A stretch of DNA of 64,000 nt. Source: Theileria orientalis strain Shintoku (taxonomy: Eukaryota; Apicomplexa; Aconoidasida; Piroplasmida; Theileriidae). The position numbers were made by a program, and so were the translations under genes. The first letter of the stretch is position 1. Every line of letters starts with the position of its first letter. The notes below the pieces were generated by a model. That model searched no databases. It saw nothing but the letters and a program-made list of their open reading frames with translations, and was not told the origin of the DNA. The stretch spans positions 1,550,001 to 1,614,000 of the forward strand of contig NC_025263.1 in NCBI RefSeq assembly GCF_000740895.1, written 5' to 3'. Shown here piece by piece: positions 1-10,805 of this stretch.

Positions 1-19
1 ATTTAATCATAAATCACCA

Positions 20-835
20 ATGTACACAGTTGAATGTAGTAGATTAAAAAAAATTGACATGAAAACAGGACTGAAAAATAAGAGGAATCTGCCGCTGCTG
101 AGAGGCAGAGTCCACCTACTAAACTTGGTGACCCTGCCGATTTTGGCAGTGTCAGTCATAAGGAACCACACAGAGTCGCAAATAGTAGTGGCTTACTTTA
201 TATTCTTCGCCTGCTGCCTCTTTAACCTTATTGCGAGCTCAGTGCTGCACTTTAAAATATGGGACGAGCTTAGAATGGCACTGTTTACCAGGATAGACTA
301 CGCAGGTGAGAATTAGTAAACACTTAGATGTGTAAAAGATCGAAAACGACACGAACATGAAATAATGTGTTTTTAGGCATATTTCTGGTGATAGGGAGTT
401 CGGCATTCCCCTCGATTTTGTACTATATGAAAAACGACCTCTTTATGGCAATCGTATCGCTATTCCACTGGACAATAATATTTGCAGGTTTGAATACAAT
501 TTTAAACAGTTTTCTTAGGAGTTTTTGGGGCACTGATATTTGACTTCTCAAAGACTTCAAAATCATTTCGATCAATCATATACCCGTTCTTTGGCATTCC
601 GTACGCGTATTTGGCATACAAGTTACTGTTGGATGGCAAATACTACTCCATTTTGATGTCAATACTAACGGCAGCATTCTACATAACGGGGTCGGTGTTT
701 TACGCAACAGGAACGCCGAATCTCATACCAGGAATATTTGAATCACACGAACTATTTCACTTGTTCTGTTGGTTGGCTTTTATGGCCTCCTTTTTCCTAA
801 ACTATGACTTGACTAGACTAACTGTTAGTCAGTGA
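20..835 (+). CDS. Hemolysin III/PAQR-like membrane protein, array copy 1
   Basis: Predicted polytopic membrane protein of the hemolysin III/PAQR type. Exons are 20-305, 377-487 and 519-835, joined by two phase-1 introns that restore one frame. Exon 1 carries the LLRGRVH motif, two hydrophobic segments, an SSVLH motif (the S-x3-H of the family) and a membrane-entry DYAG motif with the conserved Asp. Exon 3 ends with FESHELFH, the H-x3-H motif that with the other His and Asp binds metal in PAQR and hemolysin III proteins. A second in-frame ATG lies at 59, so the first 13 residues are uncertain. Family members are receptors or hydrolase-like membrane proteins; substrate and membrane cannot be told here. 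It is the first of eight head-to-tail copies, and copies may also lie upstream of the window. Confidence 0.75.
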
Positions 836-1251
836 GTGCAATAGTAACCGTAATATCATATTTGGATAAACAACTCACACATTCAATGTATATTGTAAAC
901 TGTGTTCACATATATGAAACGAGGTGTAGATGGCAAGTAAAGTGGATAGGATATTGTAAATTTTATCTAATGTGTGTTAAACAAATTTTCGTAAACGCAG
1001 AAGTGTTGAATGACAATATGTGCAAAAAATAAAATACTAAATGATAAAAAGGGAAATAAAAGAAAATTTTTAATATGTATAAAGCAAATAACATATAAAC
1101 ATGAACAATGATCCCCATAGCATGGAATCTCAACAGAACTAAGGTTCACTACCAACCTCTTGATTTGAAACCCCTGTTGAAAAAAATAGTTAAGGAGTGG
1201 ATCGGTTAATCGCATTAAAAAATAACATATAGAATCTCCGGACATTAACTC
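836..1251. other. Spacer between array copies 1 and 2
   Basis: AT-rich spacer of about 0.4 kb. It must hold the end of the copy 1 transcript and the promoter of copy 2. I see no coding sequence, RNA gene or clear motif. Confidence 0.5.
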
Positions 1252-2029
1252 ATGATTGGCCCCGAATTCGGTCTTTTAAAGATGAAGAGTCGTACTTCCT
1301 TGTCTAAATACATTGAAGGGCTTAGAAGCCATAACAGGATAGTACCGTTGCTCAGGGGAAGGGTCCACATACTTAACGTATTCATCTACCTATACACGAT
1401 TTATAAATTGAAGGACAAAAGTTTGGCTACGGAATTCAAATATGCCTACGCAGTGGTGTATTTCGTATCAATATTCGGCTCAATCATAATAGCATGGTAT
1501 CATAACAACGTTTGGGATTTGAAGCAGAGGGCTTTATTCAAGAGAGTAGATTACGCATGTTAGTAACTAATATTCACAAATTTATTTTTAGTTATATTTC
1601 TTTCGATCGTATCGCCTTGGTTTCCTGTTCACATTTACTACATAAAGGACTGGTTTACGGCTGCGTTCGTGCTACTACATTGGGGACTGGCAATCACGGG
1701 TGAGTTAAGAGTTCAAATAATGGCCTGTAGGAGTGCTGGCGTCGCTCATATATGACTTCTCTATGGCTCCAAAATGGCTTAGAGTGGTGTTTTTCAATAT
1801 AGTAGGCCAGTTGAACTGGCACGTAGCATACAAGATGTACACATCGGGAAGAGTTCGGGAGTTTTATTACTTCTTAACCGGAACCACACTTTACTTCCTA
1901 TCGGGGATAGTATACGCAGCGAAATACCCGAACCCTGTCTCTAGAATATTTGAACACCACGAAGTGATGCATCTCTTGGTAGTGGCAGGAAACCTTTTCG
2001 CCTTTAAGACCAACTTTGAAATGGTGTAG
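1252..2029 (+). CDS. Hemolysin III/PAQR-like membrane protein, array copy 2
   Basis: Three exons (1252-1558, 1592-1699, 1731-2029) with the same phase-1 intron positions as the neighbours. The protein has LLRGRVH near residue 35, the DYA motif at the exon 1 end, and HHEVMH close to the C-terminus as the H-x3-H metal motif. The first junction gives DYAF instead of the usual DYAG, because exon 1 ends in T rather than G. In the SxxxH position it has IAWYH, so the Ser is replaced by Ile while the His is kept. The start is the first ATG; another lies ten codons later. Function is assigned only at family level. Confidence 0.72.
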
Positions 2030-2380
2030 CAAAAATAGTCAAGTAATCATATTTGCATACTAAAAAACGATATGAGAACGAGAAACTAGATGTTATTAAG
2101 TTGTTACTAGTTGTAATAATTTAAAGTTCACTTACAAATATGTGACTAATTACGTCCTTTCTCCCCCATACGACAAGGAGCTTAATATGCCATAAACTAG
2201 TGGTAGTGTTTTAATTTGTATGTATAAAATGGTTTAATTTGTAAATTAGTGGAATGCAGTTTTTAGGCCAGTATTTAAAGCCCAGAATAACAGGCAATCT
2301 CAACTTTAACAATGTGCCGTATGTAAGGAAAATGTGACTCGAAATGTTCGAAAGATAATGTGTAATATTAACCGGAAAAC
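2030..2380. other. Spacer between array copies 2 and 3
   Basis: AT-rich, about 0.35 kb. A run of C with flanking pyrimidines (ctcccccata near 2160) resembles similar C-runs in other spacers of the array (near 3420 and 4660). No gene seen. Confidence 0.45.
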
Positions 2381-3176
2381 ATGTTGAAATGGATTTGCTC
2401 TAAATTAGGGGAAAACGATAGGGATGTGCCCCTATTGAGGGGGAAGATACACTACCTAGTAGTCATATATTTCTCCACACTGCTGAAGAACGCCAAGGAT
2501 GATAATATTCCAGTTGAAACTAGATATGCGCTATTGATTTTCATGATGTGCATAACAATCAGCATGGTGGGTTGCAGTTTGTTGCACGGCAATCAGACGT
2601 ACAAGTACAGATCAGCATACAGAAGAATCGATATAGCAGGTGAGTTAAACGCTTACACATTTAGACAAAAATGGGATTAGAGTAAATTTTAGCCACCCTA
2701 TTAACGTGTTATCACCATGGTACAGGCATATTTCTGATAGTCTCCGGGAAAATGTTCCCTATGTACGTGCATTACATGAACAAGGACCGGGTTATGGCAG
2801 TTATGGCATCGTTACAGTGGCTTATGACGCTATCAGGTACCAAAAATGAGCATAGCATATGTTTTCAGGAGTGTTCGGCTCTCTGGTTTTCGATTACTCC
2901 AGCGTGACGAGGGAAGTGAGGTCGGTGGTGTTCTTCCTAACGAGCTCGCCGAACATGTACCTGTTCTACAGAATGTATAGGTGTGGCCAGTACTTAGCCC
3001 TGTTTTGCCTCGTGCTCGTATACTGGTTGATAGCTTCAGGAGCAATCATATACTGCAAGGAAAAGCTGCGTCTGTTGAAGGGAGTGTTCGAGTTCCACTA
3101 ATTTTTCCACGTAATTTGTATACTGTGCTGCGGATTGGTTGTTTTAGCAAACATCCTGGTAATACATTCGCAGTAG
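2381..3176 (+). pseudogene. Hemolysin III/PAQR-like copy 3, broken by a nonsense codon
   Basis: Exons 2381-2639, 2726-2836 and 2869 onward follow the array pattern, with LLRGKIH, SLLH, RIDIAG and the late hydrophobic segments. The frame stops at TAA (3099-3101) inside the H-x3-H motif, exactly where the other copies have a GAA Glu codon. After the stop the same frame continues with recognisable homologous sequence (FFHV and a last hydrophobic stretch) to a TAG at 3174-3176. The simplest reading is a single G-to-T change that removes the last helix and one metal ligand. It could be a recent pseudogene, a sequencing error or a stop read through; splice sites and other exons look intact. Confidence 0.7.
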
Positions 3177-3608
3177 AGGAGATAATTGTAGCATTAGTAT
3201 GTTGTGTAAAGTAAGTGGCTCCTTAAATTGGGAGAATGTATTCATAATGCGAAAAGGCATATTTTATGGCAGTTAAAACATTGGGCATATTGAGTACCAT
3301 AACTCAAAAAATAGTACGAAATATCGCTACAAACATGTATAATGGCAATTTTAATATCTGAAATTGACTTTATTTTTTGACTATACAAATAAGTAAGTGT
3401 AAATATGTGTAATTCAGTCCCCCATACCTATTACAAATATGGCCGTTGTTTATAAGTATAACGGCCCAAAGCGGTGTTTAAATAAATAAATTTTATTATT
3501 ATTGATAATTTAAATCATTATTGGCCTTGTAAAACTAACAAGAAGTTGATACAGTCATGATGCTATAGATTTTGTATATGATTCAATCCGTTAAAGTGGA
3601 TTGCTATT
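3177..3608. other. Spacer between array copies 3 and 4
   Basis: AT-rich spacer of about 0.43 kb with a TTTATTATTATT run near 3490. No coding sequence or RNA gene recognised. Confidence 0.45.
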
Positions 3609-4481
3609 ATGCTGAGTAAGATTGCTCATAGGATCCAATACCACAAGAGAGATGTGCCTCTTTTGAGAGGCAGAATACACTTATTATCCCTATGTTTCTA
3701 CCCTCTGGTTATAAAGTCGTTACTGAAAAAGAATGTGCCAAGGGAACTTAAGTATTCCTTGGTAATATTCATAGCAAGTCACCTTTTCAACCTGATTACA
3801 ACAACATTGTTACACAACAATCAGCTGTACAGATACAGATCAGCATACAAAAGAATCGACATAGCAAGTAGGTTAAGCGTTTACGCATATGTCTGAGTTG
3901 ACTTTACTTATACGTGTGTTTGAAAACGGTTAACTTTGTATAAATTTTTTAAGTAAATAGGTGTCCATAGGGTAAAAAGATAACACCCTTACAATTAATG
4001 ACGAAATAACTGGTGTTTAATGGTAATTTTATTCAGGTGTGTTCATATTGGCGCCCGGACTGTCAATTCCAATGGCAGTGTACTGTATGAAAAACGATTG
4101 GTTCATAGCCGCAACCGTATACCTGCAGTGGATTTTAACCTTCATTGGTACGACCAGGTAGCTAATCAGAGTGGTTCAGGAGTGTTTGGGTCTCTGGTGT
4201 TCGACGTCTGCTGCTTCCAGAAGGAGTACCGCTCAATCGTCGTCATGCTTGTGAATCTTCCGAACTTAATCCTGGTGTATAAGCTTCTCGTGAGGAGAGA
4301 GTACCCCAGCTTCCTACTCTCGGCATCCTGCTTGGTATGTTTCTTCGTGGGAGGCATAGTGTACTGCCAAGAAAGGCCAGCGTTGATAGAGGGAATAATG
4401 GGTCATCACGAAATCTTCCACCTACTAGCAGTCATAGGATTTGGTCTAATAGTGGGTGCAAACGGATTTGTGATCAAATGA
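3609..4481 (+). CDS. Hemolysin III/PAQR-like membrane protein, array copy 4
   Basis: Exons 3609-3867, 4037-4147 and 4180-4481, again with two phase-1 introns; the first intron is the longest in the array (about 170 nt). Motifs are LLRGRIH, TTLLH (Thr at the Ser position), RIDIAS with the conserved Asp, and HHEIFH near the C-terminus. Copies 3 and 4 share N-terminal and exon 1-end wording (YRYRSAYKRIDIA against YKYRSAYRRIDIA), so they are likely the closest pair. Copy 4 keeps the Glu in the histidine motif that copy 3 has lost. Predicted integral membrane protein; ligand unknown. Confidence 0.74.
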
Positions 4482-4907
4482 AATGAAATTGACAATAATG
4501 AGGATGATTTAAAGATAAGCAGTTACTCGAAGCACTCTCTAGACACATTCGGTTTTTTAAGTAAGGTTTTGGTTTAAATTTTTATTTAATTGCATTTTAT
4601 TTAAAACTGTTGTGAATTCTATTGAGAATAGCTTATATTCTTTAAATAACTTAACCACATTCCCCCATATAAAAAACAACATCAGCGGTTAATTTGTTAT
4701 TGGAAGCACTAATTATACGTATAACCTGTAGATTAAACGTATAAGACATTGGAAGATTCAATGTTGACCTCCAGTTTGGATTTGGGCGATGGCCTAAAGT
4801 GATTTGTACACATTTCTATACATTTAGGCTTTAACTATCAGTTGTAGATCAGCAGAATGTGGAAAGTGGTGGAATCGGAACTTGAAACGTCATAAAGCAA
4901 ATATATC
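4482..4907. other. Spacer between array copies 4 and 5
   Basis: AT-rich spacer of about 0.43 kb, with a TTCCCCC run near 4660 like those in other spacers. Nothing else recognised. Confidence 0.45.
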
Positions 4908-5653
4908 ATGGATGCTAATATGGACTCTAATAAAAATGTAGAAAAGCAAGTGCCTTCACTAAGGGGGAAAGTGCACATTCCCATATTCGCCCTCTTCATC
5001 CTTATCATTTTTGAGTTGTTTAAGTACAAGTGTGACTTGTCCTACAAGTTGGCATGTTACGTCTACTTGCTGTGTACCCTCTTCATCCTAATCACCGTTA
5101 CTGTGTTACACAACAACCACTGGAACAAGCACAACAGGTCGTTGCTGAGAAGACTGGACTATGCAGGTGTGTTTTAGAACAATAATGAATTCTGTTAGCT
5201 ATATTCCTGATGATTGGAGGCTCCGGGTTCCCATGCGCAGTACACTACCTCTTCAATAGCAAAATGGTCATAATGGTACTCACACATTGGTCAATAATAT
5301 TGTTTGGTGAGTACGTAAAGTGAATTAATGTAACTTTAGGCGCATTTGGGTCAATTTTGTTTAATTTCACGTGCACCCCTAAGTGGTTCCGATCATTGGT
5401 ATATACGTTGGTCTCAGCACCTTATTTCTTTTATCCATACATAGCCGCAACCATGAAGATGTATAAGGAGAGTGTGCTAATGCTGTCGATAGCATTTTTC
5501 TATATAACGGGATCGGTGTTTTACGCGCTCGGGAAGCCGAATCTGATACCGGGAATATTTGAATCACACGAACTATTTCACCTCTTTTGTTGTTTCGGAT
5601 TCATGTCGTCACTGTCAGTAAACTATATTTATTTGGAATACAACAAGGTGTAA
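4908..5653 (+). CDS. Hemolysin III/PAQR-like membrane protein, array copy 5
   Basis: Exons 4908-5166, 5199-5306 and 5340-5653; both introns are about 32 nt. The protein has a PSLRGKVH motif, VTVLH (Val at the Ser position), RLDYAG and FESHELFH. Exon 3 is very like that of copy 1 (the FYITGSVFYA and PNLIPGIFESHELFHLF stretches are shared), while exon 1 differs more. That suggests either a common origin of copies 1 and 5 or gene conversion of the last exon. Function known only at family level. Confidence 0.74.
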
Positions 5654-6214
5654 TAGCTATATGAGAAAGTGTTGTTTGAGTGTTGAGATTCTCCGTTATC
5701 TCAAGCAATCCTTAAATACAAGCCATCGACTGATGCATAATTTAATAAAATAAAAAGTATATATTTACATAAATACGATACTTCCCGATAAAATCTGCCG
5801 GTCATTCCGACGTACAGTAAAGTAAAGAAAAGAGACCTAGGTAAGAATAAAAGCAAAAATATCTAATATAATACGTAATCTTCCTAGTGATAAAAAGAAA
5901 CCTAAGAACGAGGTTTAAGGTAAAATTAACAACAGTAAAGGGTATAATGTTATTTATACACATTTGATGCGTCCCCATCGTAAAAACAAGACGGTAATAA
6001 AAAACTAGAAATAAATTTAAAAAAATAATTTAGGACCTTTTTTCTCAAGTTTATGTTTTGTTATTCCTCAGGTCCTAATAATAATTGTAATTATAGATCT
6101 GTACTATCTCTCATTTACTTGTTTCAAATCCTCTGATATCTAATAAATTGAATTGATTGTTCCAGGAGGCGCAACATTTTATTTCAAACATTATTCTCAT
6201 TTGTACTATAGATT
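5654..6214. other. Spacer between array copies 5 and 6
   Basis: The longest spacer of the array, about 0.56 kb, strongly AT-rich. Neither strand has a convincing reading frame; no RNA gene recognised. Confidence 0.45.
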
Positions 6215-6990
6215 ATGACCTCTAATAAATTTGATAAAAGCCCTTCAGGGGGATCTAAGGAGGCAAAGCTACCTGTTCTCAGGGGCAAAATTAACCTTCT
6301 CTTCTTCCTGATATTTCCCATCGTGTTGTTTAAAATTTTCTTTAAACAAAAAAACTTAGAAAAAATGCCATTTCTTATTTTTTCATTCTGCGCCGCATTC
6401 AATTTTTTGTCTAGTATTGTTTTACATTTGAGGATATGGGAGCAGGAAGAGTATTCAGTATTAAGAAGAATAGATTATGCAGGTTTGTGTGTAATTTACT
6501 AAGATTTATTAGGAATATTTCTGATGATCGGTGCTGGCGGGATACCTACTTACTCATTACTGATGACCAACGATTTTATGGTAATTCTAGGAGTACTGCA
6601 CTGGATATTGATTTTTACAGGTACGTGTAAGTAAGAAATAGATGGAATTTAGGCGTATTCTCGTCACTGTTGTTTAATTTCTGCTACACATCTAAAAGAG
6701 TCAGGTCAATTGTCTACGTCCTCATATCGACACCCTATTATATTCTATTACCCATGTTTTTAAGGTCAAAATACCATAATGCCATTGTTTCGCTCATTCT
6801 AGGTGGTTTGATATACACACTAGGAGCGTTTGTATACGGCTCTAAATTTCCAAACTTGATACCAGGAGTATTTGAATATCATGAACTGTTCCATATATTC
6901 TGCTTGCTCGGATTTTCAGGAGTTTCAATGGCTAACTTTTTTATTTGTAAAAACGATAGAGCAACAGTACTTCAAAGGGTATTTGGATAG
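6215..6990 (+). CDS. Hemolysin III/PAQR-like membrane protein, array copy 6
   Basis: Exons 6215-6482, 6513-6620 and 6653-6990; introns are 30 and 32 nt. Motifs: PVLRGKIN (the usual His is Asn), SSIVLH (a Ser at the S-x3-H position), RIDYAG, and FEYHELFH as H-x3-H. The C-terminal tail after the last helix is longer and more basic than in its neighbours. Codon use is more AT-rich than in copies 1-5. Predicted membrane protein; substrate unknown. Confidence 0.74.
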
Positions 6991-7335
6991 AAACATTGAC
7001 TTGTAAAATTAATATCATTTGAATAACATAATATGTATGGTTAATAGCTACTAATTTATCCTATGTGTTTGACCTTACGATTTAAATAAATAGATAATAC
7101 GGATTCTACTTCCCCATTTCTGTGTTAATCGGTTCAATATTGTTAGTTTGTTTTTATAATTGTAACCTGAGACTTACAATTATATAATTTTGTATTATAT
7201 ATTTACTTGATTCATATTATTTACTTGTCACAAATTATGAATTTGATTTAATGTTTTGTTATTGTTATATTTACCATTATTCTCTATAGATTTGCTTTAC
7301 ATAGCATACACTAATATTTAATATTTTAAATTAAA
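6991..7335. other. Spacer and upstream region of array copy 7
   Basis: AT-rich. From 7098 to the gene start it is part of a long direct repeat with the region upstream of copy 8, so it probably contains a promoter shared by duplication. Confidence 0.5.
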
Positions 7336-7406
7336 ATGAAGGATCATAAATTGAATTTTTTATATAATAAGAGAAAGGGCGTCCCTCTATTACGAGGAAG
7401 AATATA
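7098..7406 (+). repeat. Direct repeat, unit 1 (upstream region plus start of copy 7)
   Basis: About 309 bp that look identical, base for base, to 8235-8543. The repeat covers about 240 bp of upstream sequence and the first 70 or so coding bases, then identity stops abruptly inside codons for the RGRIY motif. Confidence 0.85.
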
Positions 7407-8078
7407 TATTTTTAATTTCTTGATGATACCATTGTATTATTACAGTATTACAAAATATGAGTTGGATAATGACACTAGACTCACATTCTACATACACTTT
7501 TTGTGTTATGTGTTTAATACACTGGCGTGTGCTTTATACCATAATGGCTCCTGTAACTTAATAGACAGATCAACCTATAGAAGAATGGATTACGCAGGTA
7601 CTGAATGTGGTTTTTAATCATAATTCAGGGGTATTTATGGCAAATTTGGGATCGCCCTTTCCCGGAATGATGTATTTCCTGAAAACAGACTTGGATCTTA
7701 TTGTATTATTGACACATTTGTTTGTAAATTTTCTAGGTACTCACACACAAAACATAATTATTTATAGGAGCTTTGGCGTATTTAAACACGGACCTTATTT
7801 ACTCAAAGAGGTTTTACAGATACGTGATGCTGGCGGCACCAAACTTTATTTCAGTACATTTTTTGTACAATATTTTTGCACACAAAAGGTACCTGGCCCT
7901 AGTATTTTACCTTATATCCTCAACTTTGTTCATGTCCGGGGCTATCATTTGGACGACTCAGAAGCCAAATTTTTTTGAAGGAGTGTTTGAGTTCCACGAA
8001 CTTTGCCATACATTTTATCTAATTGCCATATTTATGGCCTTTATGATGAATTGTAGCATAATAATATGGCAAAGGTAA
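7336..8078 (+). CDS. Hemolysin III/PAQR-like membrane protein, array copy 7
   Basis: Exons 7336-7597, 7629-7736 and 7768-8078, with the two usual phase-1 introns of about 31 nt. The protein starts MKDHKLNFLYNKRKGVP, identical to copy 8, followed by LLRGRIY (Tyr in place of His), CALYH (Cys at the Ser position), RRMDYAG, and FEFHELCH as the H-x3-H motif. Beyond the shared first 23 residues it is well diverged from copy 8, so the 5' end was copied or converted recently. Predicted membrane protein; ligand unknown. Confidence 0.74.
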
Positions 8079-8472
8079 AATCGTCATTGTAACAATAATG
8101 TTACTTAGTAAATGTGCACCAAAACCTGAGAATATAAGGCACCTGAATGATGGAATCCTCTTTTAAATTAATTTAATATATCAGTTTTTGTTTGTACATT
8201 AAAATATTGTGCCTCAATTATTGAGTTTGTTTGTTACGGATTCTACTTCCCCATTTCTGTGTTAATCGGTTCAATATTGTTAGTTTGTTTTTATAATTGT
8301 AACCTGAGACTTACAATTATATAATTTTGTATTATATATTTACTTGATTCATATTATTTACTTGTCACAAATTATGAATTTGATTTAATGTTTTGTTATT
8401 GTTATATTTACCATTATTCTCTATAGATTTGCTTTACATAGCATACACTAATATTTAATATTTTAAATTAAA
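8079..8472. other. Spacer and upstream region of array copy 8
   Basis: AT-rich; 8235 onward repeats the region before copy 7. No other feature seen. Confidence 0.5.
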
Positions 8473-8543
8473 ATGAAGGATCATAAATTGAATTTTTTAT
8501 ATAATAAGAGAAAGGGCGTCCCTCTATTACGAGGAAGAATATA
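8235..8543 (+). repeat. Direct repeat, unit 2 (upstream region plus start of copy 8)
   Basis: Second unit of the 309-bp direct repeat; offset from the first is exactly 1137 bp, which is also the distance between the two start codons. Confidence 0.85.
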
Positions 8544-9238
8544 CATCCTAAATTTGTTTATGTTGCCCCTCTTCTACTTTAAATACCTGAAATTGAGACC
8601 TGACTATTTGTCTAGGCTTAGCATATATATATATCTCCTCGGAATTCTACTGCATACCGTGGCTTGCGTAGTTTTTCACGCAAGTTCAGGAAACACGTTT
8701 TACAGATCAGTTTTGAGAAGAATCGACTACGGAGGTAAGAAGAAAGTTAAAAAAATAATACGTAGCAATTTTTTTGATAAACATAACCAACGCATTTCCC
8801 GCGTTTGTACACTTCATCGAAAAGGATAAGCACGTTATCATGCTAGTCTTCCACTTGTTAATTAACTTCTACGGTAAGATAGGGCCTCATGACGTATTTT
8901 TAGGAATGTTTGCGTGTTTGCTGATGAATTTTATATTCACAGAAAAGTCGCTGAGAATATTTCTGTTTTGGATATCGCACAGCATCTGCAACTTCGTGCC
9001 TTACAAGTTCTACATGTATAAAATGCACATGGCACTGTTTTACTATGTTTTCGGATACATCATGGTAGCAACAGGAGTGTTGGTGTACTACCTGGAGAAG
9101 CCAAACTTTTTCAAGGGAATGTTTGAGTTCCACGAGCTCTCGCACCTCCTCTACACACTCTCCTCAATATGTATCTTCATGTGGAACGGAATAGGAATGG
9201 GACTGATGGATAAAAAAATAGAGTACCTGAACCAGTAA
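8473..9238 (+). CDS. Hemolysin III/PAQR-like membrane protein, array copy 8
   Basis: Exons 8473-8734, 8766-8873 and 8904-9238. LLRGRIY, CVVFH (Cys at the Ser position), RRIDYGG and FEFHELSH are in the expected places. Exon 1 begins with the same 23 residues as copy 7 and then becomes less AT-rich, closer to copies 1-5. It ends the array: the next gene is on the opposite strand and its stop lies 23 bp away. Function assigned at family level only. Confidence 0.74.
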
Positions 9239-9261
9239 TATGCTATCACGTAACAAATGAG

Positions 9262-10047
9262 TTAAAAATTTACATAGTTAGAGTTATTGCAATTATGTGA
9301 CTTATGGTTCCTGCAACTCGCGCCAGGATTGTGCTGAGTCCTCCCGATGCCACAAGCAGGCTGCCGCCCGAAAGCAGGGCCGTTGAACCTGGCGAAATGC
9401 TGAGCGTTTTGAACGTTAGACATGCAGGGAGAGTTCCTGGGAGGAGAGTCTTGAGGATTTGAAACAATGACGTTAGGTGGACAGTTTTGAACATAAATAG
9501 GCTGAGGGCGCTCGTTCTTTACAATAACGTTCGGGGCAGGCTGTCTGACGACAATGGGAGGAGTCGAACGGTTCCTCACAACCACGGTGTGCGGCTTCTG
9601 AACAACGACAGTGGGAGGGTTCGGCTTGTTGGTGACATAGTAAACCTGGTCGTTTTGTCTGAAGCCAGCTCCATGAGTGTTGTTTCCTGAGACGCAATTT
9701 GCACAGGTCCCCTTCCTGTTCACGACGTTAACGGTTTCTGAGTTGTGCGTACACACGTGATTAGGGCCGTGCCTGCAGTTGGAGGCGACCTCTACGTTGG
9801 TATATCCTTGATTGTGGAATAAATTATCATCCTTTTTACACGAGTGTGAACAGATGTTGCCGGTGGAGCAAGGTCGTTGGCACCTTCGGTTTATGTGAAA
9901 GTCCCGCTCCTGAATCGGCTCCCCCAGATGAAGCCACCCCTCAAACTCGATCTCGGAACCTTCCTCAGCATTTGGTGTTAGTTTCGGAAACGGTATCCTC
10001 AAACGGTTGCCACAAGTATCTTTTTTACCAGACAAATAGGAACTCAT
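9262..10047 (-). CDS. Cys-rich protein with Val/Pro repeat block, unknown function
   Basis: Single-exon frame of 261 residues starting at an ATG. The N-terminal half has scattered Cys and His, including CQRPC near residue 57 and several CxxC- or CxxxC-like pairs. The middle (about residues 138-195) is a run of short units such as PPTVVV, HTVVV, PPIVV, PNVIV, PQPIYV and PNVIV, spaced 9-13 residues apart. Alternating Val/Ile with Pro and charged residues is reminiscent of alveolin or articulin repeats of apicomplexan pellicle proteins, but the match is loose and I do not assign it. No signal peptide or membrane segment. It faces the hemolysin III-like array tail to tail. Confidence 0.6.
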   Translation of the reverse strand: MSSYLSGKKDTCGNRLRIPFPKLTPNAEEGSEIEFEGWLHLGEPIQERDFHINRRCQRPCSTGNICSHSCKKDDNLFHNQGYTNVEVASNCRHGPNHVCTHNSETVNVVNRKGTCANCVSGNNTHGAGFRQNDQVYYVTNKPNPPTVVVQKPHTVVVRNRSTPPIVVRQPAPNVIVKNERPQPIYVQNCPPNVIVSNPQDSPPRNSPCMSNVQNAQHFARFNGPAFGRQPACGIGRTQHNPGASCRNHKSHNCNNSNYVNF

Positions 10048-10805
10048 CGTTAAACATTAACAAAAAATAAACATGGATAATATTGGCATGAGCCATGTGT
10101 GTTTTCAAACTCAGGTGGGTCTTGCATGTCATAATTCGATAGGAATTTTTTTATTAAGATGTATGTGCAATGGATATGGATATAGTAATTAGAAATACGT
10201 CCATCTCGTCCACATAATTGGTGAAATCAGTAAATCACGATTTTTTCATGTTTGCCGCTTTAACATCCCACACATTGATTTAATAAATGTTGAGGATGAT
10301 AATGTTTGTTTAAATAAACGCAGATACCATTTACTTCCTTCCTATAATGCTGTATACGCCCACTCTTCTCTTATGTGTAAGGTGTGTAAAAACAAAGTTG
10401 AAAATAACGGTAATAAACGAATGTGTAACCATATAAATAATTCTTTAAAAATTTAGAAGAAAATTGAGTAACCTTTCAAACTTTATATTGATGATAATTA
10501 TACTTAATATATATTAGCAAATCGACTAGCCAATATTGAAAACAAACACAACTGTCTATAATTAAACCATGAAAATAGTTATAAAATACATTTAAAAAAA
10601 TAATAGTCTATAGAAGGATGGTGAAACTTAAAATATAATTCTTATTTATAATTGTTTATAGCCCTCACAATACATGTTATATTAACCTTAATTGAATTAG
10701 TATAAAATAAGATTTGTAATGTAATATATTGTGTAAATGATTTTTATGTTTAAAAAATTATTTAAAATAAGATTAAAATGACAATTCGACAACAAAATAG
10801 TAGAT
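10048..10805. other. Divergent intergenic region
   Basis: About 0.76 kb, very AT-rich, between the starts of a minus-strand and a plus-strand gene, so both promoters should lie here. No motif or RNA gene recognised. Confidence 0.5.

Noticed and set aside
967..1245. 92-codon minus-strand frame between array copies 1 and 2
   Set aside because: AT-rich, hydrophobic by composition, no counterpart in the other spacers and no start context.
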